Shown here: positions 37,301 through 46,505 of the stretch, one piece after another
How the letters are laid out: the number at the start of each line of letters is the position of its first letter
Numbering within the stretch: position 1 is the stretch's first letter
Source: Haliotis asinina
Taxonomy: Eukaryota; Mollusca; Gastropoda; Lepetellida; Haliotidae
NCBI RefSeq assembly: GCF_037392515.1
Contig: NC_090290.1
Span: 36,357,253-36,421,252, forward strand
Length of the DNA stretch: 64,000 nt
Direction: 5' to 3'
Notes under the pieces: generated by a model
The model's database searches: none
Told to the model about the DNA's origin: nothing
Seen by the model: only the letters and a program-made list of their open reading frames with translations
Made by a program: the position numbers and the translations under genes

Positions 37301-38398
37301 TTACTGTGAAACTCGATTTCGCTCGTTTGATACCAAATCATTAAGTCGTTTTACGGTATTACACAGACGGTAGTTTAGTACCCTCTATAGTGAGCTAATA
37401 GTCAAACCAAATAACTGAATAGGAGTATTAGGGCAAACTAGTAAGGGTATTTCTACTGCGCTGAATTCCACACCACGGAGGAGCATGCTCAAAGCGCTGC
37501 AACCTGATTATTATTACCCCGGACAACCTAAGCTGCATGTGAGGGTTTGGAAGGTCAATAGTCACATGATTTATTTCACTGGGTGCCCATTTTCTGCTGG
37601 GTGAACAGAGGCAATTTTGAACAAACTCACTTGCCTAAAGTGACACCACATGTGATTCTTTATGGGAGAGGGATGAATTTCTAGAGACTCTCAGGAGTCA
37701 CACCGTCGGTCACCCATCCCTGCAGTAGTTAGATGTTAAGGGTTTATGGATGAAATCAAGTGTCGAGGTATGTCACATTTGTGGAATGATCTAAGAATGG
37801 TAATATTATGCTGTTATAGCACAGCATGGACCCCAGTTGTGTGACCAAGCCACATTAATTATAGTTATAATTGTAACTAAAGTTTGGAAAGGTGCAATAA
37901 CATACGCGCGTTCCGGTTACAGACACGACTGCTATAACTATTATTGTTAATATTGTTATATTGTCAGTGTATTGTTTTTGTTCTATTTCCAGTTTGGTTA
38001 ACATGAAGAACTCACCATCTGACTATTTTCACTTTTCTGGCATTGTCAATGTTTGCTAACGCCTGTCCACATGCTTCAAACGGAACCTTGATGGAGTCCC
38101 ACACGAGATTGAATACAATGAGTAACACGGCAAGTATTGTCCCAACTAGAAGCCTGATGGAACCTTCATCTCCAAATTGCCAGTACATAGCATAGGCAAA
38201 ATATGCCATGTATAGCACAAAGACAACAATAGCAATGGTTCTCCATATTAGTGTGGAGTTTTCCTCGCAAATTGTAACCACCTTTGTCTGTGTTGATGTG
38301 ATGACGCTTTGGCATCCATTCATTTCATAATCCATCTGATGTTGAGGATCATTTTCAAAGTTGTTATCTTGAGGCCATATTGTATTCTCCTCTGGTGT
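28338..38398 (-). CDS. SLC28: Concentrative nucleoside transporter, copy A (ten coding exons)
   Basis: Sodium-coupled uptake of nucleosides across the plasma membrane. Exons in order: 38,398-38,016; 36,921-36,777; 36,652-36,464; 35,577-35,416; 33,313-33,188; 31,945-31,815; 30,971-30,803; 30,051-29,788; 29,335-29,155; 28,360-28,338 (stop). Phases agree throughout and give 590 codons plus stop. Family blocks follow the SLC28 order: [54 protein letters not shown] and [14 protein letters not shown]. The first exon opens at an acceptor (TGTTATTCAG), so an upstream exon probably carries the start; ATG at 38,335 is the first in-frame alternative. The protein ends GLFYKEF right after the last core helix, lacking the long tail of vertebrate CNTs. 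The GQTE substrate motif reads GMVE here, with VGM and VE on adjoining exons. Confidence 0.93.
28600..28720 (+). pseudogene. Tc1-like helix-turn-helix fragment
   Basis: Translation [20 protein letters not shown] followed by VNLSNISR resembles the first helix-turn-helix of Tc1-like transposases (xxAGxSxxxVARxLNVSxSTVSR). It lies in the last intron of SLC28 copy A. No further transposase is recognised downstream. Confidence 0.55.
29709..29755 (+). mobile_element. SINE tail relic, SLC28 copy A intron
   Basis: GTCACGATATATTGCAGAAG, then GTGACTTTAAATTTGAACTC. The same relic sits at the same intron position in copy B (47,950-48,003), so it was inserted before the gene duplication. Confidence 0.65.
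30087..30143 (+). mobile_element. SINE tail fragment
   Basis: ATATGGCTGAAATATTGCTG followed by ATGTGACGTTAAATATCATC and an ACTCAATC end; tail C variant in an SLC28 copy A intron. Confidence 0.6.
30438..30506 (+). mobile_element. SINE-T 3' fragment
   Basis: TTTCCTGGTGTTCCACGTCG and TGATATTGCTGGGATGGTGT match the SINE-T body and tail. The tRNA-like head is absent. Confidence 0.65.
31146..31310. repeat. 23 bp minisatellite in SLC28 copy A intron
   Basis: Repeats of GTAGAGGATATATCATTTAA plus three bases, about six units; the first two are separated by extra sequence. Confidence 0.85.
31953..32155 (-). mobile_element. SINE-A copy next to an SLC28 exon
   Basis: GGGAGTTTAGTTTTACGCCG to GATCCCGTTAATCGCCTCTT in reverse. 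The insertion starts only 5-8 bp upstream of the acceptor of exon 31,945-31,815, so the SINE now borders or supplies the polypyrimidine tract (CCTCACTTTTTCAG). Confidence 0.85.
32813..32931 (-). mobile_element. Diverged SINE-T copy
   Basis: GAGTGAGACGGCTATGACTT...GTTCCAACAATATCAAGACG matches the SINE-T tail and body in reverse. It is cut at the B box. Confidence 0.7.
33328..33492 (-). mobile_element. Diverged SINE-T copy next to an SLC28 exon
   Basis: AGTATTCCATCAATATCACG and GTCTTCGGCCTGATGAGCG follow the family order in reverse. It starts about 12 bp upstream of the acceptor of exon 33,313-33,188. Confidence 0.75.
33557..33705. repeat. Pentanucleotide-like (CCCAT/CCTCT)n repeat
   Basis: About 150 bp of CCCAT, CCTAT and CTCTC units in an SLC28 copy A intron. 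Confidence 0.9.
33716..33950 (+). mobile_element. Diverged SINE-A copy
   Basis: CTGTTGATCACTGGATTACC and ATTATTTACACACCGCCGCC match. Head and tail have drifted. Confidence 0.8.
34115..34650 (+). mobile_element. MITE copy 4 plus adjoining repeat
   Basis: AGTTCAGGTTCCTCTACCTT ends the MITE at about 34,390. Its left end is missing or too diverged. The following 34,395-34,650 matches 26,050-26,290. Confidence 0.55.
34660..35410. other. SLC28 copy A intron, no further features
   Basis: AT-rich intron between exons 35,577-35,416 and 33,313-33,188. No other feature was recognised. Confidence 0.5.
36960..38010. other. SLC28 copy A intron
   Basis: Contains a short SINE tail relic at about 37,226-37,260 (GAAGTGACGTTAAATATTAA, CTCTCTCACTCATTC). 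Otherwise nothing was recognised. Confidence 0.5.
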
Positions 38399-38964
38399 CT
38401 GAATAACACAAAATACATCAGATAACTAGGATTACTAACAACAAGGATTTTGGATATGCAAATGATGGTGGAATTCATTGCGGACATCTTTCTTTTCGTC
38501 TGGTACAAGGAAATTGAACATCACTCACACAAAACTAAGGTACAATACAAGTCCTCTAAATTATGATTTATTCAAAATTAATTTAACATCAGATGCTTCT
38601 TGCACTTATGGTTGTTCTTGTGAAAGCTCATGGCATTAGCTTTTAGAATGTTATTTATATACAACGCAGCGTAAAGAATTTGTTGTAAATGTAAATACTG
38701 TCGCATACCCATTAATTTAGATCAGTTGTTGTTTGGTCATGCTACTCTGTCACTTCATGAAAACGAATTATTATCTGAACATGTATAAAGATATATTAAG
38801 TTAACTGGAAGATTTTTGTAGTTTATTCTTGTATATATTATTATTGCCAATACTGTTGTCAATGTTTTTGACATATGCAACTTCTTGGAGAGGGCATTCC
38901 TAAGTTGGATTACATACTAAGTTGGATTACTTACCAGATTCGAATAAAACATATTTAAAACAAA

Positions 38965-39101
38965 CCTAGTGGTTAATTTAAAACGTTCGCATCTCACGCT
39001 GAAGACTTGGGTTCAATGCCCCAGATCTGTACAAAGTGTGAAGCGTATTTCTCATGTCCCCGCCCAGTGTTGGGATACTGCTGAGACCTCACTCACTCAC
39101 A
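38965..39101 (+). mobile_element. Diverged SINE-T copy
   Basis: CCTAGTGGTTAATTTAAAACG and a degenerate B box (GGGTTCAATGCCCC), ending GAGACCTCACTCACTCAC. Confidence 0.75.
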
Positions 39102-39159
39102 ACCACACAGATCATGGGTCGGAAAATGCGGACTAATTATGAATGTTACATGAATACAT

Positions 39160-39640
39160 GACAGACATAAAAGTGATATCACCTTACATATGCAAAACTG
39201 TCAGAACGAGCTCTGGCGAAACAGGAGTTGTCTTCACCTCTCGTCAGACTGTCTTCCCCTGCGGTTCTAATTTTAGTCGGCTCTACGCTCATCTTCAGAA
39301 AGTTATACCTCCTTCACTGCGTCTGAAAAGGGCAATCAAGTTCTTTCCTTCCGACAGAGCTGTCCGCAGGTACATCTATGTGTAGTTATTTCGTGGAGTC
39401 GAATGACGCATATCATGTGAGGTGGTCAACCTTTACGGTGCATAACTGGAACCAATGCCGGCGTTGCGCTGTCTATTCTGCGCTGTTCGTGTGGAATGCG
39501 ACTTTGAAGGGCTGCTATTGTCCTGTTAAATACCACTCCAGAATAACGTAATGTAACTAAAACTCTGCTGTGGACCATATATTTAATTCGTATGCTTTTA
39601 CACAAACGTTTACTGGAGAGGAAATAAAGAACTTTAGGTA
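39160..39640 (+). pseudogene. LINE fragment
   Basis: Matches the reverse complement of 62,640-63,150 over about 450 bp (GTCAGAACGAGCTCTGGCG, AGTTGTCTTCACCTCTCG, GTGTGGAATGCGACTTTGAAG). Its last 150 bp also matches 40,345-40,500. Sister copies run into a DxRKAFDS reverse transcriptase motif, which identifies the family as a non-LTR retrotransposon. No long frame is open. Confidence 0.6.
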
Positions 39641-39735
39641 TCATTTTCATGGTTATTATCTTGAGGCCACTTTGCATTCTCTGGTGTCCGAACAACACAA
39701 AACACATCAGATAACTAGGTTTGGAATAACAAATG
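39641..39735 (-). pseudogene. Stray copy of an SLC28 exon edge
   Basis: About 90 bp resemble 38,341-38,420, the start of the first traced SLC28 copy A exon and its upstream intron. Shared blocks include GTTATTATCTTGAGGCCA and CATCAGATAACTAGG. The acceptor CAG is altered (GTTCGG) and the frame is not continued. It directly abuts the LINE fragment, so it was copied and then decayed. Confidence 0.75.
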
Positions 39736-39756
39736 ATTTCAGATGGTGCCAATGGA

Positions 39757-39927
<171 letters not shown>

Positions 39928-40329
39928 TACATATATGTAAACTCTTGCGTTTCTATATAAAATGTTATCATGTAACCTCTTCTGTTTGCATGCATGTCCA
40001 TCAGAAAGACACTCTAGTTCAATCTGTGCCTTGTACACATTAGATTTCACAATGTATTCCGCTCAGGTGCATATGTGTAAGCGCAACACCAGCAGTGTCA
40101 ATAAAGTAGTGACGCTTTCAAGTGACAAACCCCCCTTCCCCCTGTCCCCCCTCCCGTTCTCCTCCAAAACCCCTTATACACACACGGACACCCAAGTCCC
40201 CATTATTACAAATTCAGTTGCACGAATCACTTAAAAATTAGTTCGTTCCTCCGTTGCATATGCACGTAAATGTCAAGGCGAAGGTTTGTCTTGCTTCGAC
40301 CATCCATCCAAACATGCGGTAACCTGCTT

Positions 40330-40575
40330 TTCGTACACATTCTTATTCATGTGGAATGCGACTTTTGAGACCTGTTATTGTCCTGTTAAATACCAATCCA
40401 GAAAAACGTAATGTAACTGAAACTCTCACCTATGGACCATATACTTACTTTATGTGCTTTAATACAAACGTTTACTGGAGAGGGAGAAAAGGAACTTTAA
40501 GTAACCTTTTTAGATTTTAGGAAGGCATTTGACTCCACTGGTCGTAATAAACTGTGTGATTATTCTGACGCTGAC
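40330..40575 (+). pseudogene. LINE fragment with reverse transcriptase motif
   Basis: Repeats 39,490-39,640 and then continues with FLDFRKAFDSTGRNKLCDY, the catalytic-domain entry motif of non-LTR reverse transcriptases. It is cut off after about 75 bp. Confidence 0.7.
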
Positions 40576-40689
40576 ACAAATTCTTGCATTTAACTGACAC
40601 AGCCTACGGGCAAGGTTTCAGTAACTTCGCAACACGTGCCTCACCCACGCTACTTTCAACACAAATTGCTCATGAATATGCAACGAGTT

Positions 40690-40690
40690 T

Positions 40691-40749
<59 letters not shown>

Positions 40750-40754
40750 TTTTA
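40690..40754. repeat. (TTTA)n microsatellite
   Basis: About 16 perfect TTTA units. Confidence 0.97.
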
Positions 40755-41257
40755 ATTTTCTCTGCTTCTTTTGGCTGCAGAGACAAAGTGATAAACATTT
40801 CTTAGAAGGTAACGGTTGTCAGTGCGGGCGGATAATGGACAACAATATTTTCAAAAGATACAAAATATATTTAACACACTTTATCCATACCACATGTATT
40901 CAGTGTATTGTCAGATACATTGAAACTTGAAAACAATTGTCAATTTAGCTTAGCGTGTGTATGTTCCTTTACAGAAACACGTCAGGTGGTATGAAGTACA
41001 CACCCATTAATGTATTCACGCAATGCTCCCAATTTTTCCACAGATCTTAGATTCAGTTTGAAGTAAATAAGCATGTGCGTGGAATCAAAAGACTTTGTAT
41101 GTCTAGTGAGTATTTGAAAGGAACGTCACGGACATGAATAGATCGCAAGGTAATATATCATTTAGAAATTGTCATACAGGTATTCCTATGTTATATGACC
41201 TGCCAATGATAAAATAATAATTTTACACAATGTACACCAAACTTCACGACCTGTAAA

Positions 41258-41340
41258 TGTTCCCACTTCACCTGAAGAAGAGACTAGAATCTGTCTCGAA
41301 ACGTTGTGACCTTGTAGAATAAAGAAGTTGAACCATAAAG
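41258..41340 (+). ncRNA. Hammerhead-ribozyme-like relic
   Basis: ACCTGAAGAAGAGAC, an 8 nt loop, then GTCTCGAAACG. CTGAAGA fits the CUGANGA core, GAGAC/GTCTC forms a perfect 5 bp stem, and GAAA follows. One extra A lies between core and stem, and the usual GUC cleavage site reads GTT. Similar motifs are known from Penelope-like retroelements and retrozymes. Activity is doubtful. Confidence 0.3.
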
Positions 41341-41399
41341 CACTGTTAGTTTGTTCCCAGCAGTTGATGATGTTGGTTGAAATGGACATCATGTTTGAA

Positions 41400-42690
41400 G
41401 AGGTTGGATACCTCTGTTAGTGTGCATACCGTATGTGACAGGATGTGATAGTAGGTACGCGTGTTTAGTACTTTCTATGTTACGCAGTTATTTCCCTTTT
41501 TCGTGCTTCTAATCATACTTTATGATATTTTGGCCACACAAGCATTTATCCTGAGGTAAACCTGAGCAAGAAGTATACCCCTTATCAAATCAATTTTGGC
41601 ATGCTGTTTTAATTGGAGATAATGCTTTGGTAGCATATTTGTTATTTTTTGCATTATTAATCTAGTGTGAACTGACTAGATGAAAATTCTTTTTATAGAA
41701 AAAACTAGTTATTAACAAATTCGGTTTTTATCATCGATACATTAACTAATATTTCAAATCCTGCATACTGCCTTGAAAACAGATTTTCCTGCTTTATTTC
41801 ATATCAGTATTGAAACATCTTTATGAAAAACACATATTGGTTAACAAAAGTAAGCAATTTACTTTTAAGAGAACTTTTATTGACATATTACTTTTTACAG
41901 ACGGTGCCACAAGGGTGCGCCACTTGTCAAACAAATGCCGTGGTGAGTTGCTATTATTTTTTCATTGTGGTATTTGGGACACATTTTTCTACAAAAAGGT
42001 GATACCAACTTTAGCGATTTCTTCACATTTTAAAATTTTGTATCCAATCTCCTCAATGTGTGAATGATATTTCATTTCCCAAATAATACGGTTATTTAAC
42101 TAAATTATATTACATTGCTCAAAATTTGAAGATACCACTGTCTAATATCAATAATCTGGTGATTAATGTTGGCAACGAACATGTAGACTAAGTGCAGGAA
42201 TTAGTTTTAATAACAAATTCTGAAAACTCTTAACAACACTTTGAACGCATAGAACGCAGAGAGAAGTCTGTGAATACTCGGTGATGCCTTGATGCTCACG
42301 TGGCAACACATGACATTATTCCCACAGGTGTATGCTGTTCACCTATTGTGTCATAAGGTGTTGTGTAAATGTAAACTTCGAGGCGCTGGGTAGTCTCACA
42401 GTCCCTAACTTCATTATTTTCATATTTCTCATACTGCCAAATTAAACCGTTCATGCAATTTCTAGATTTCCCAAGGTTTCCTTCTTCAGGACTCTCCTAT
42501 TCCACAAGGGCTCCTCTTCAATTTGAAAGTGTTTGTTCATTACAATCAAAATTATATATATTCAGGGACTAACATTCTGTCCAGGCGCAATGCTGCGTTC
42601 CACAAAACTATCGCAGGCCGGTTAAACACAACAATGTGAGAGCTCCAGTTATCCTATTGCCAAGTAGCTTTGGGAGGCAGACACCTTGAT
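41400..42690. other. AT-rich intergenic DNA
   Basis: Short frames only; no repeat match, no recognised gene. Confidence 0.5.
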
Positions 42691-42984
42691 TGTAATGGTT
42701 GTTACGAGAGTGTGTTTTCTGTAATTTGTATTGTTATTGATTAAGTGATAGTTATTATTGAGTCACAATGTATAGTTTTGAGTGAAAGTTATTATGTATC
42801 ACATTTCGTATTACGGTAATAGTATTTTAGCGGCATGTCCTTTAAGGTAGCACGTTAGAGTTGCCTCCCTCTAGGCACACGTCTCTATGTGGGTATGTGT
42901 TTTGACTGTTGGTTAAACACCAACCGAACGAGAAAGTTCTAGGTGAATTGCGATGTGGTGGCACAACGTTCAAGAATCTGTGAC

Positions 42985-43182
42985 TGTATATATAAGGTTG
43001 GGTGTTGTGTTGACGGGACACACACACGCGGACTTATCTCAGAGTTGAACTGGAGTTGTGCCATCATTCGGCCTACCTACATCTGCATGCCTCTTCGGCA
43101 ACATTTGACCTACATTCACAAACGCTGACTGTGAAACTTTTAGTATAACTGTACACGTCTCTCACTGGAAAACAAGACTTTG
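42985..43182 (+). promoter_or_regulatory. Possible promoter and first exon
   Basis: A TATA box (GTATATATAAGG near 42,987-42,998) is followed 30 bp on by a plausible start and, at about 43,182, by a donor-like ACTTTG|GTGAGTTG. No downstream + strand coding exon was found. A solo long terminal repeat was considered, but no flanking target duplication was seen. Confidence 0.3.
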
Positions 43183-43189
43183 GTGAGTT

Positions 43190-43860
43190 GATATTATATT
43201 TGTGGCCCATTACTTTAGATTTGACTCAGTTGCATTGTGCTAGAAATCTCTATTGTGATTCGTTACATCTTGCTCAATACATATCATTGGATACTTAGAC
43301 TTGTCAGTGTTATATTTTGCTGGTTCATAGGGGATTTCTTATAGTATTACCATTTTCACGGCAACGTATTAACCTCAAGAAGATACACAGCGTGTTTTAA
43401 CAAATTAATGCAAACCATCTTCTGTTTATGTTTCTATTCTGTTGAACTGCCATTCTGTGGATCTTGTAACTGACCTTACGCATGACAAGCGCTACAAACC
43501 TCAGGCCATAAACTACTAGTATTAAACGAACAGCAATGTCATGACGATTTTTGAAGCTAGTCACTAGTTATGGTATCGTGTAATGGGTCAACTATTTGGG
43601 TTGATTCTGTGACAAATCATAGCGACAATTCATTTCGTTAAGAACGTTCTAGCTTCCGTGTTTCCCATCTTCCACCCGCCCCGAATTGTCATTCTAATGT
43701 GATATGATACAAAAATATCCTTATCAAACTTTTACAGTGAAAACATGTAAGCCCTAATACTTTTACTTGGTGATCTTTATCTTTCTCTGTCTTAATAGAT
43801 TAATTCTATTAATTGAAACGGTATTTCCGAAGCAAAGTCACTAAATCATCATCACAGAAA
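43190..43860. other. Unrecognised intergenic DNA
   Basis: Nothing supported. A SINE tail fragment follows at 43,866-43,910 (GGCTGGAATATCACTGAGTG). Confidence 0.5.
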
Positions 43861-44082
43861 AAAGGCTGGAATATCACTGAGTGCGGCGTTAAACTAAACC
43901 CACTCATAAAGAAAGGTAAGGACTCTTACCAAATGATCTGAACAAAAAATGACCTATTACGATGATGACCTACTGAGAACCCTCAGGGCAGTCATCACAC
44001 GGCCATGTACGTTTGCTGGACGAATCTAAGGCGTCAGTTACAATATTGACGTATACTCTCGAAGTCGCATCCTTCATGTAAC

Positions 44083-44239
44083 AGGGTGCTGGGGTGACCT
44101 AATGGTTACACACCGAAGACCCGGGTTCGATTCCCCATGTGGGTACAATGTGTGAAGCCCATTTTCTGGTGTCCCCCGCCGTGATATTGCTGGAATATTG
44201 CTAAAGCGGTGTAAACTCACTCACTCACTCACTCACTCA
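44083..44239 (+). mobile_element. SINE-T full-length copy
   Basis: Has the B box GGGTTCGATTCCCC, the body AGCCCATTTTCTGGTGTCCC and the tail GATATTGCTGGAATATTGCT with CACT repeats. Flanked by a 12 bp target duplication CCTTCATGTAAC at 44,071-44,082 and 44,240-44,251. A young copy. Confidence 0.95.
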
Positions 44240-44860
44240 CCTTCATGTAACGCTAGCACTAGCTGCGAATACCGCGATAACATTGATAACACCACAAACA
44301 CAAACACAATCACTTACAGAATGTTTTAATAAAAAAACATGTATAAAACTAGATGTGAAACATATGAACATCACTATACATGTCGTGTGACCAAGGGCAT
44401 TGTGCGTCTAAACTATCCCTCTAGATCTTTATTCAAATTCATGTCCATACGTGTATGTGCAACATGGGAAGATCAGCACAACATTTAATATAACCAACAC
44501 TGAATAGATGGGAATTATACATTTGAGCAAATGTTCTGGTATATTTAACTTTATAAATGGTGGGATTAATGCTATTTGATTGAAATAAAAATGAGTGTCG
44601 ATGAATATTTTCCAGATAATTGTTACTTAAGATAATGAATAATGATAATGATAATGAATAAGATTATTATTCATGGTCAAGTATGATTATCATTCAAGGT
44701 CACGTGTGATTATCATTTAAGATCATCGGCCATGGTGCGTTTTGACGTACAATGTCTAGTGATAATGAATATAAACACATATTTCATCTGTCTAAAGTGG
44801 ATTTGCAAAAACAAGTTATTCAAGGCTATGATTACACGATGCCATTTAGAAAGTGGTCAA

Positions 44861-45148
44861 ATGCAACATATGTCATATTTGGGGTTTCACTTTCTCAGTA
44901 AAGTACATATTCTAGTTCATTTTTTGTTGAGTCCCATCCGGGATTCGAACCCGCACCCTCCGGCACCAAATCGCCAGCACACAAAGTCAGCCGCCCAGCC
45001 CGCTTAGCCACCGCGACGTCCACACGTGTGCTGGCGATTTGGTGCCTGACACTGAGGGAGCGGATTTGATTTCCGGGTGGGACTCAACCAAACGAGTACT
45101 AGAATATGCACTCTACTGAGAAAGTGAAATCCCAAATATGACATATGT
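44861..45148. repeat. Head-to-head SINE pair forming a ~290 bp hairpin
   Basis: The left arm (44,861-44,983) and right arm (45,022-45,148) are inverted copies. CAACATATGTCATATTTGGG faces ATCCCAAATATGACATATGT, and CGCCAGCACAC faces GTGTGCTGGCG. The left arm, read in reverse, starts with a tRNA-like head (GCGGTGGCTAAGCGGGCTGG) and a B box GCGGGTTCGAATCCCGG. This is a SINE family distinct from SINE-A and SINE-T. Confidence 0.85.
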
Positions 45149-45149
45149 T

Positions 45150-45850
45150 GTAAGTTATTCAAGGAACGATAACGCTTTAATTTACATTCATCCAACTCGA
45201 TTTTTCAAGGATTGCGTTTGGAGAACAATGTGTAAAATGAAAAAGGGAGTTTCATTTACCCCTTCAAACAGCACTCAGAGCCTTTATGGCAAGGCACTGC
45301 CCAATCCAACCAATGCCCTATATTCTAAAGTATGCGTTGGCGGAGCACTTTGAATATGCTGTGTATTTCGTATCGAATTCCTGACAAAAAGTTGGTCTTA
45401 TGAAGTAGTAATAATAAACCTAAAATCATAGTATACTAGTAATACTGTCTTCGAATTGCCAGAGATAATTTAAAGTATGCTTCCAGTGCAGACGATATGG
45501 CAAAGTATAAGAACTGCGTACAACACGTTTGACCGATGAGGTGCTACAATACATACAAGGTCGAATGTAATAAAAGAAAAGTATGAGGTCCCTGTCATGT
45601 GTTTAGTACCAGTATTATGGAACATCATACAGCAGTTAAATAGATAAAATATATTTTAAACATACTCTTTTGCTGAAGAACAGAATGATTAAACATAGAA
45701 AAATTATTTTAAACATTTTACTGTCATGATTAAATCTGAGTAGATGTTCTGTGAGTCGTATCAAAATGTAAAGGTAAAGTATGTATTGAGGTTTTCCCAA
45801 AACATATTCCTCAGGTAGTATTATATTTATCACATATAATTTATCCCATA
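45150..45850. other. Unrecognised intergenic DNA
   Basis: No genes or repeat matches were seen. Confidence 0.45.
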
Positions 45851-45852
45851 CC

Positions 45853-46050
45853 GACCCGTGAAGAAGCGGGTAAAACTGATCTTCGATAACCCATGTTTGT
45901 CGTAAGAGGCGACTAATGGGATCTGGTGATAAAGTTGACTTGCTTGACACAGGACATTGCGTAGATCGCTACCCTTACTGTTGGTCACTGGATTGGCTGG
46001 TCCAGATTCGTTTACTTATAGACCACCGCCAAATAGCTGAGCTATTGCTG
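45853..46050 (+). mobile_element. Diverged SINE-A copy
   Basis: GACCCGTGAAGAAGCGGG, TTGTCGTAAGAGGCGACTAA and CACTGGATTGGCTGGTCCAG match; the tail is decayed. Confidence 0.85.
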
Positions 46051-46505
46051 AGTGTGCATAAGGGCACAGAGGCACTATCCTATACCATCCTATGAATGCA
46101 AAAGACATCGTTCATTCCGGGTACAAAAATACACTTTCGTCTCTTTCGAAATTTTAGTTTCTGTGCAAAGCTCTCAAATGCTGTTTGTTCACAGCTAAGT
46201 GTGTAGCACTACTACCCATCAAATTTAGTTTCGCCAATCCTGAGCTTGTAGTTATGGCGGTTGTCTTTCAAGTTCATATGTTATTTTCCAAACAATATGA
46301 TCTGCATTTGTATTTTCAGAACTTTAGGATATCCTCCTATTTTGGAAAACACTAAACATATTAGCGAACCACATTACACTGATTATCGATATGTATTATG
46401 CATCATTCCTGCCTTAGTTCATATGTGTTGAGTATGTCATATATGTATACCTCGACGGTTGCTTGGGTTGACAAAGTCAACATTATATGGCTCCCCACTG
46501 ATGGC

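Noticed and set aside
42690-43190. Solo long terminal repeat
   Set aside because: A TATA box and donor-like site are present, but no matching ends or flanking target duplication were found.
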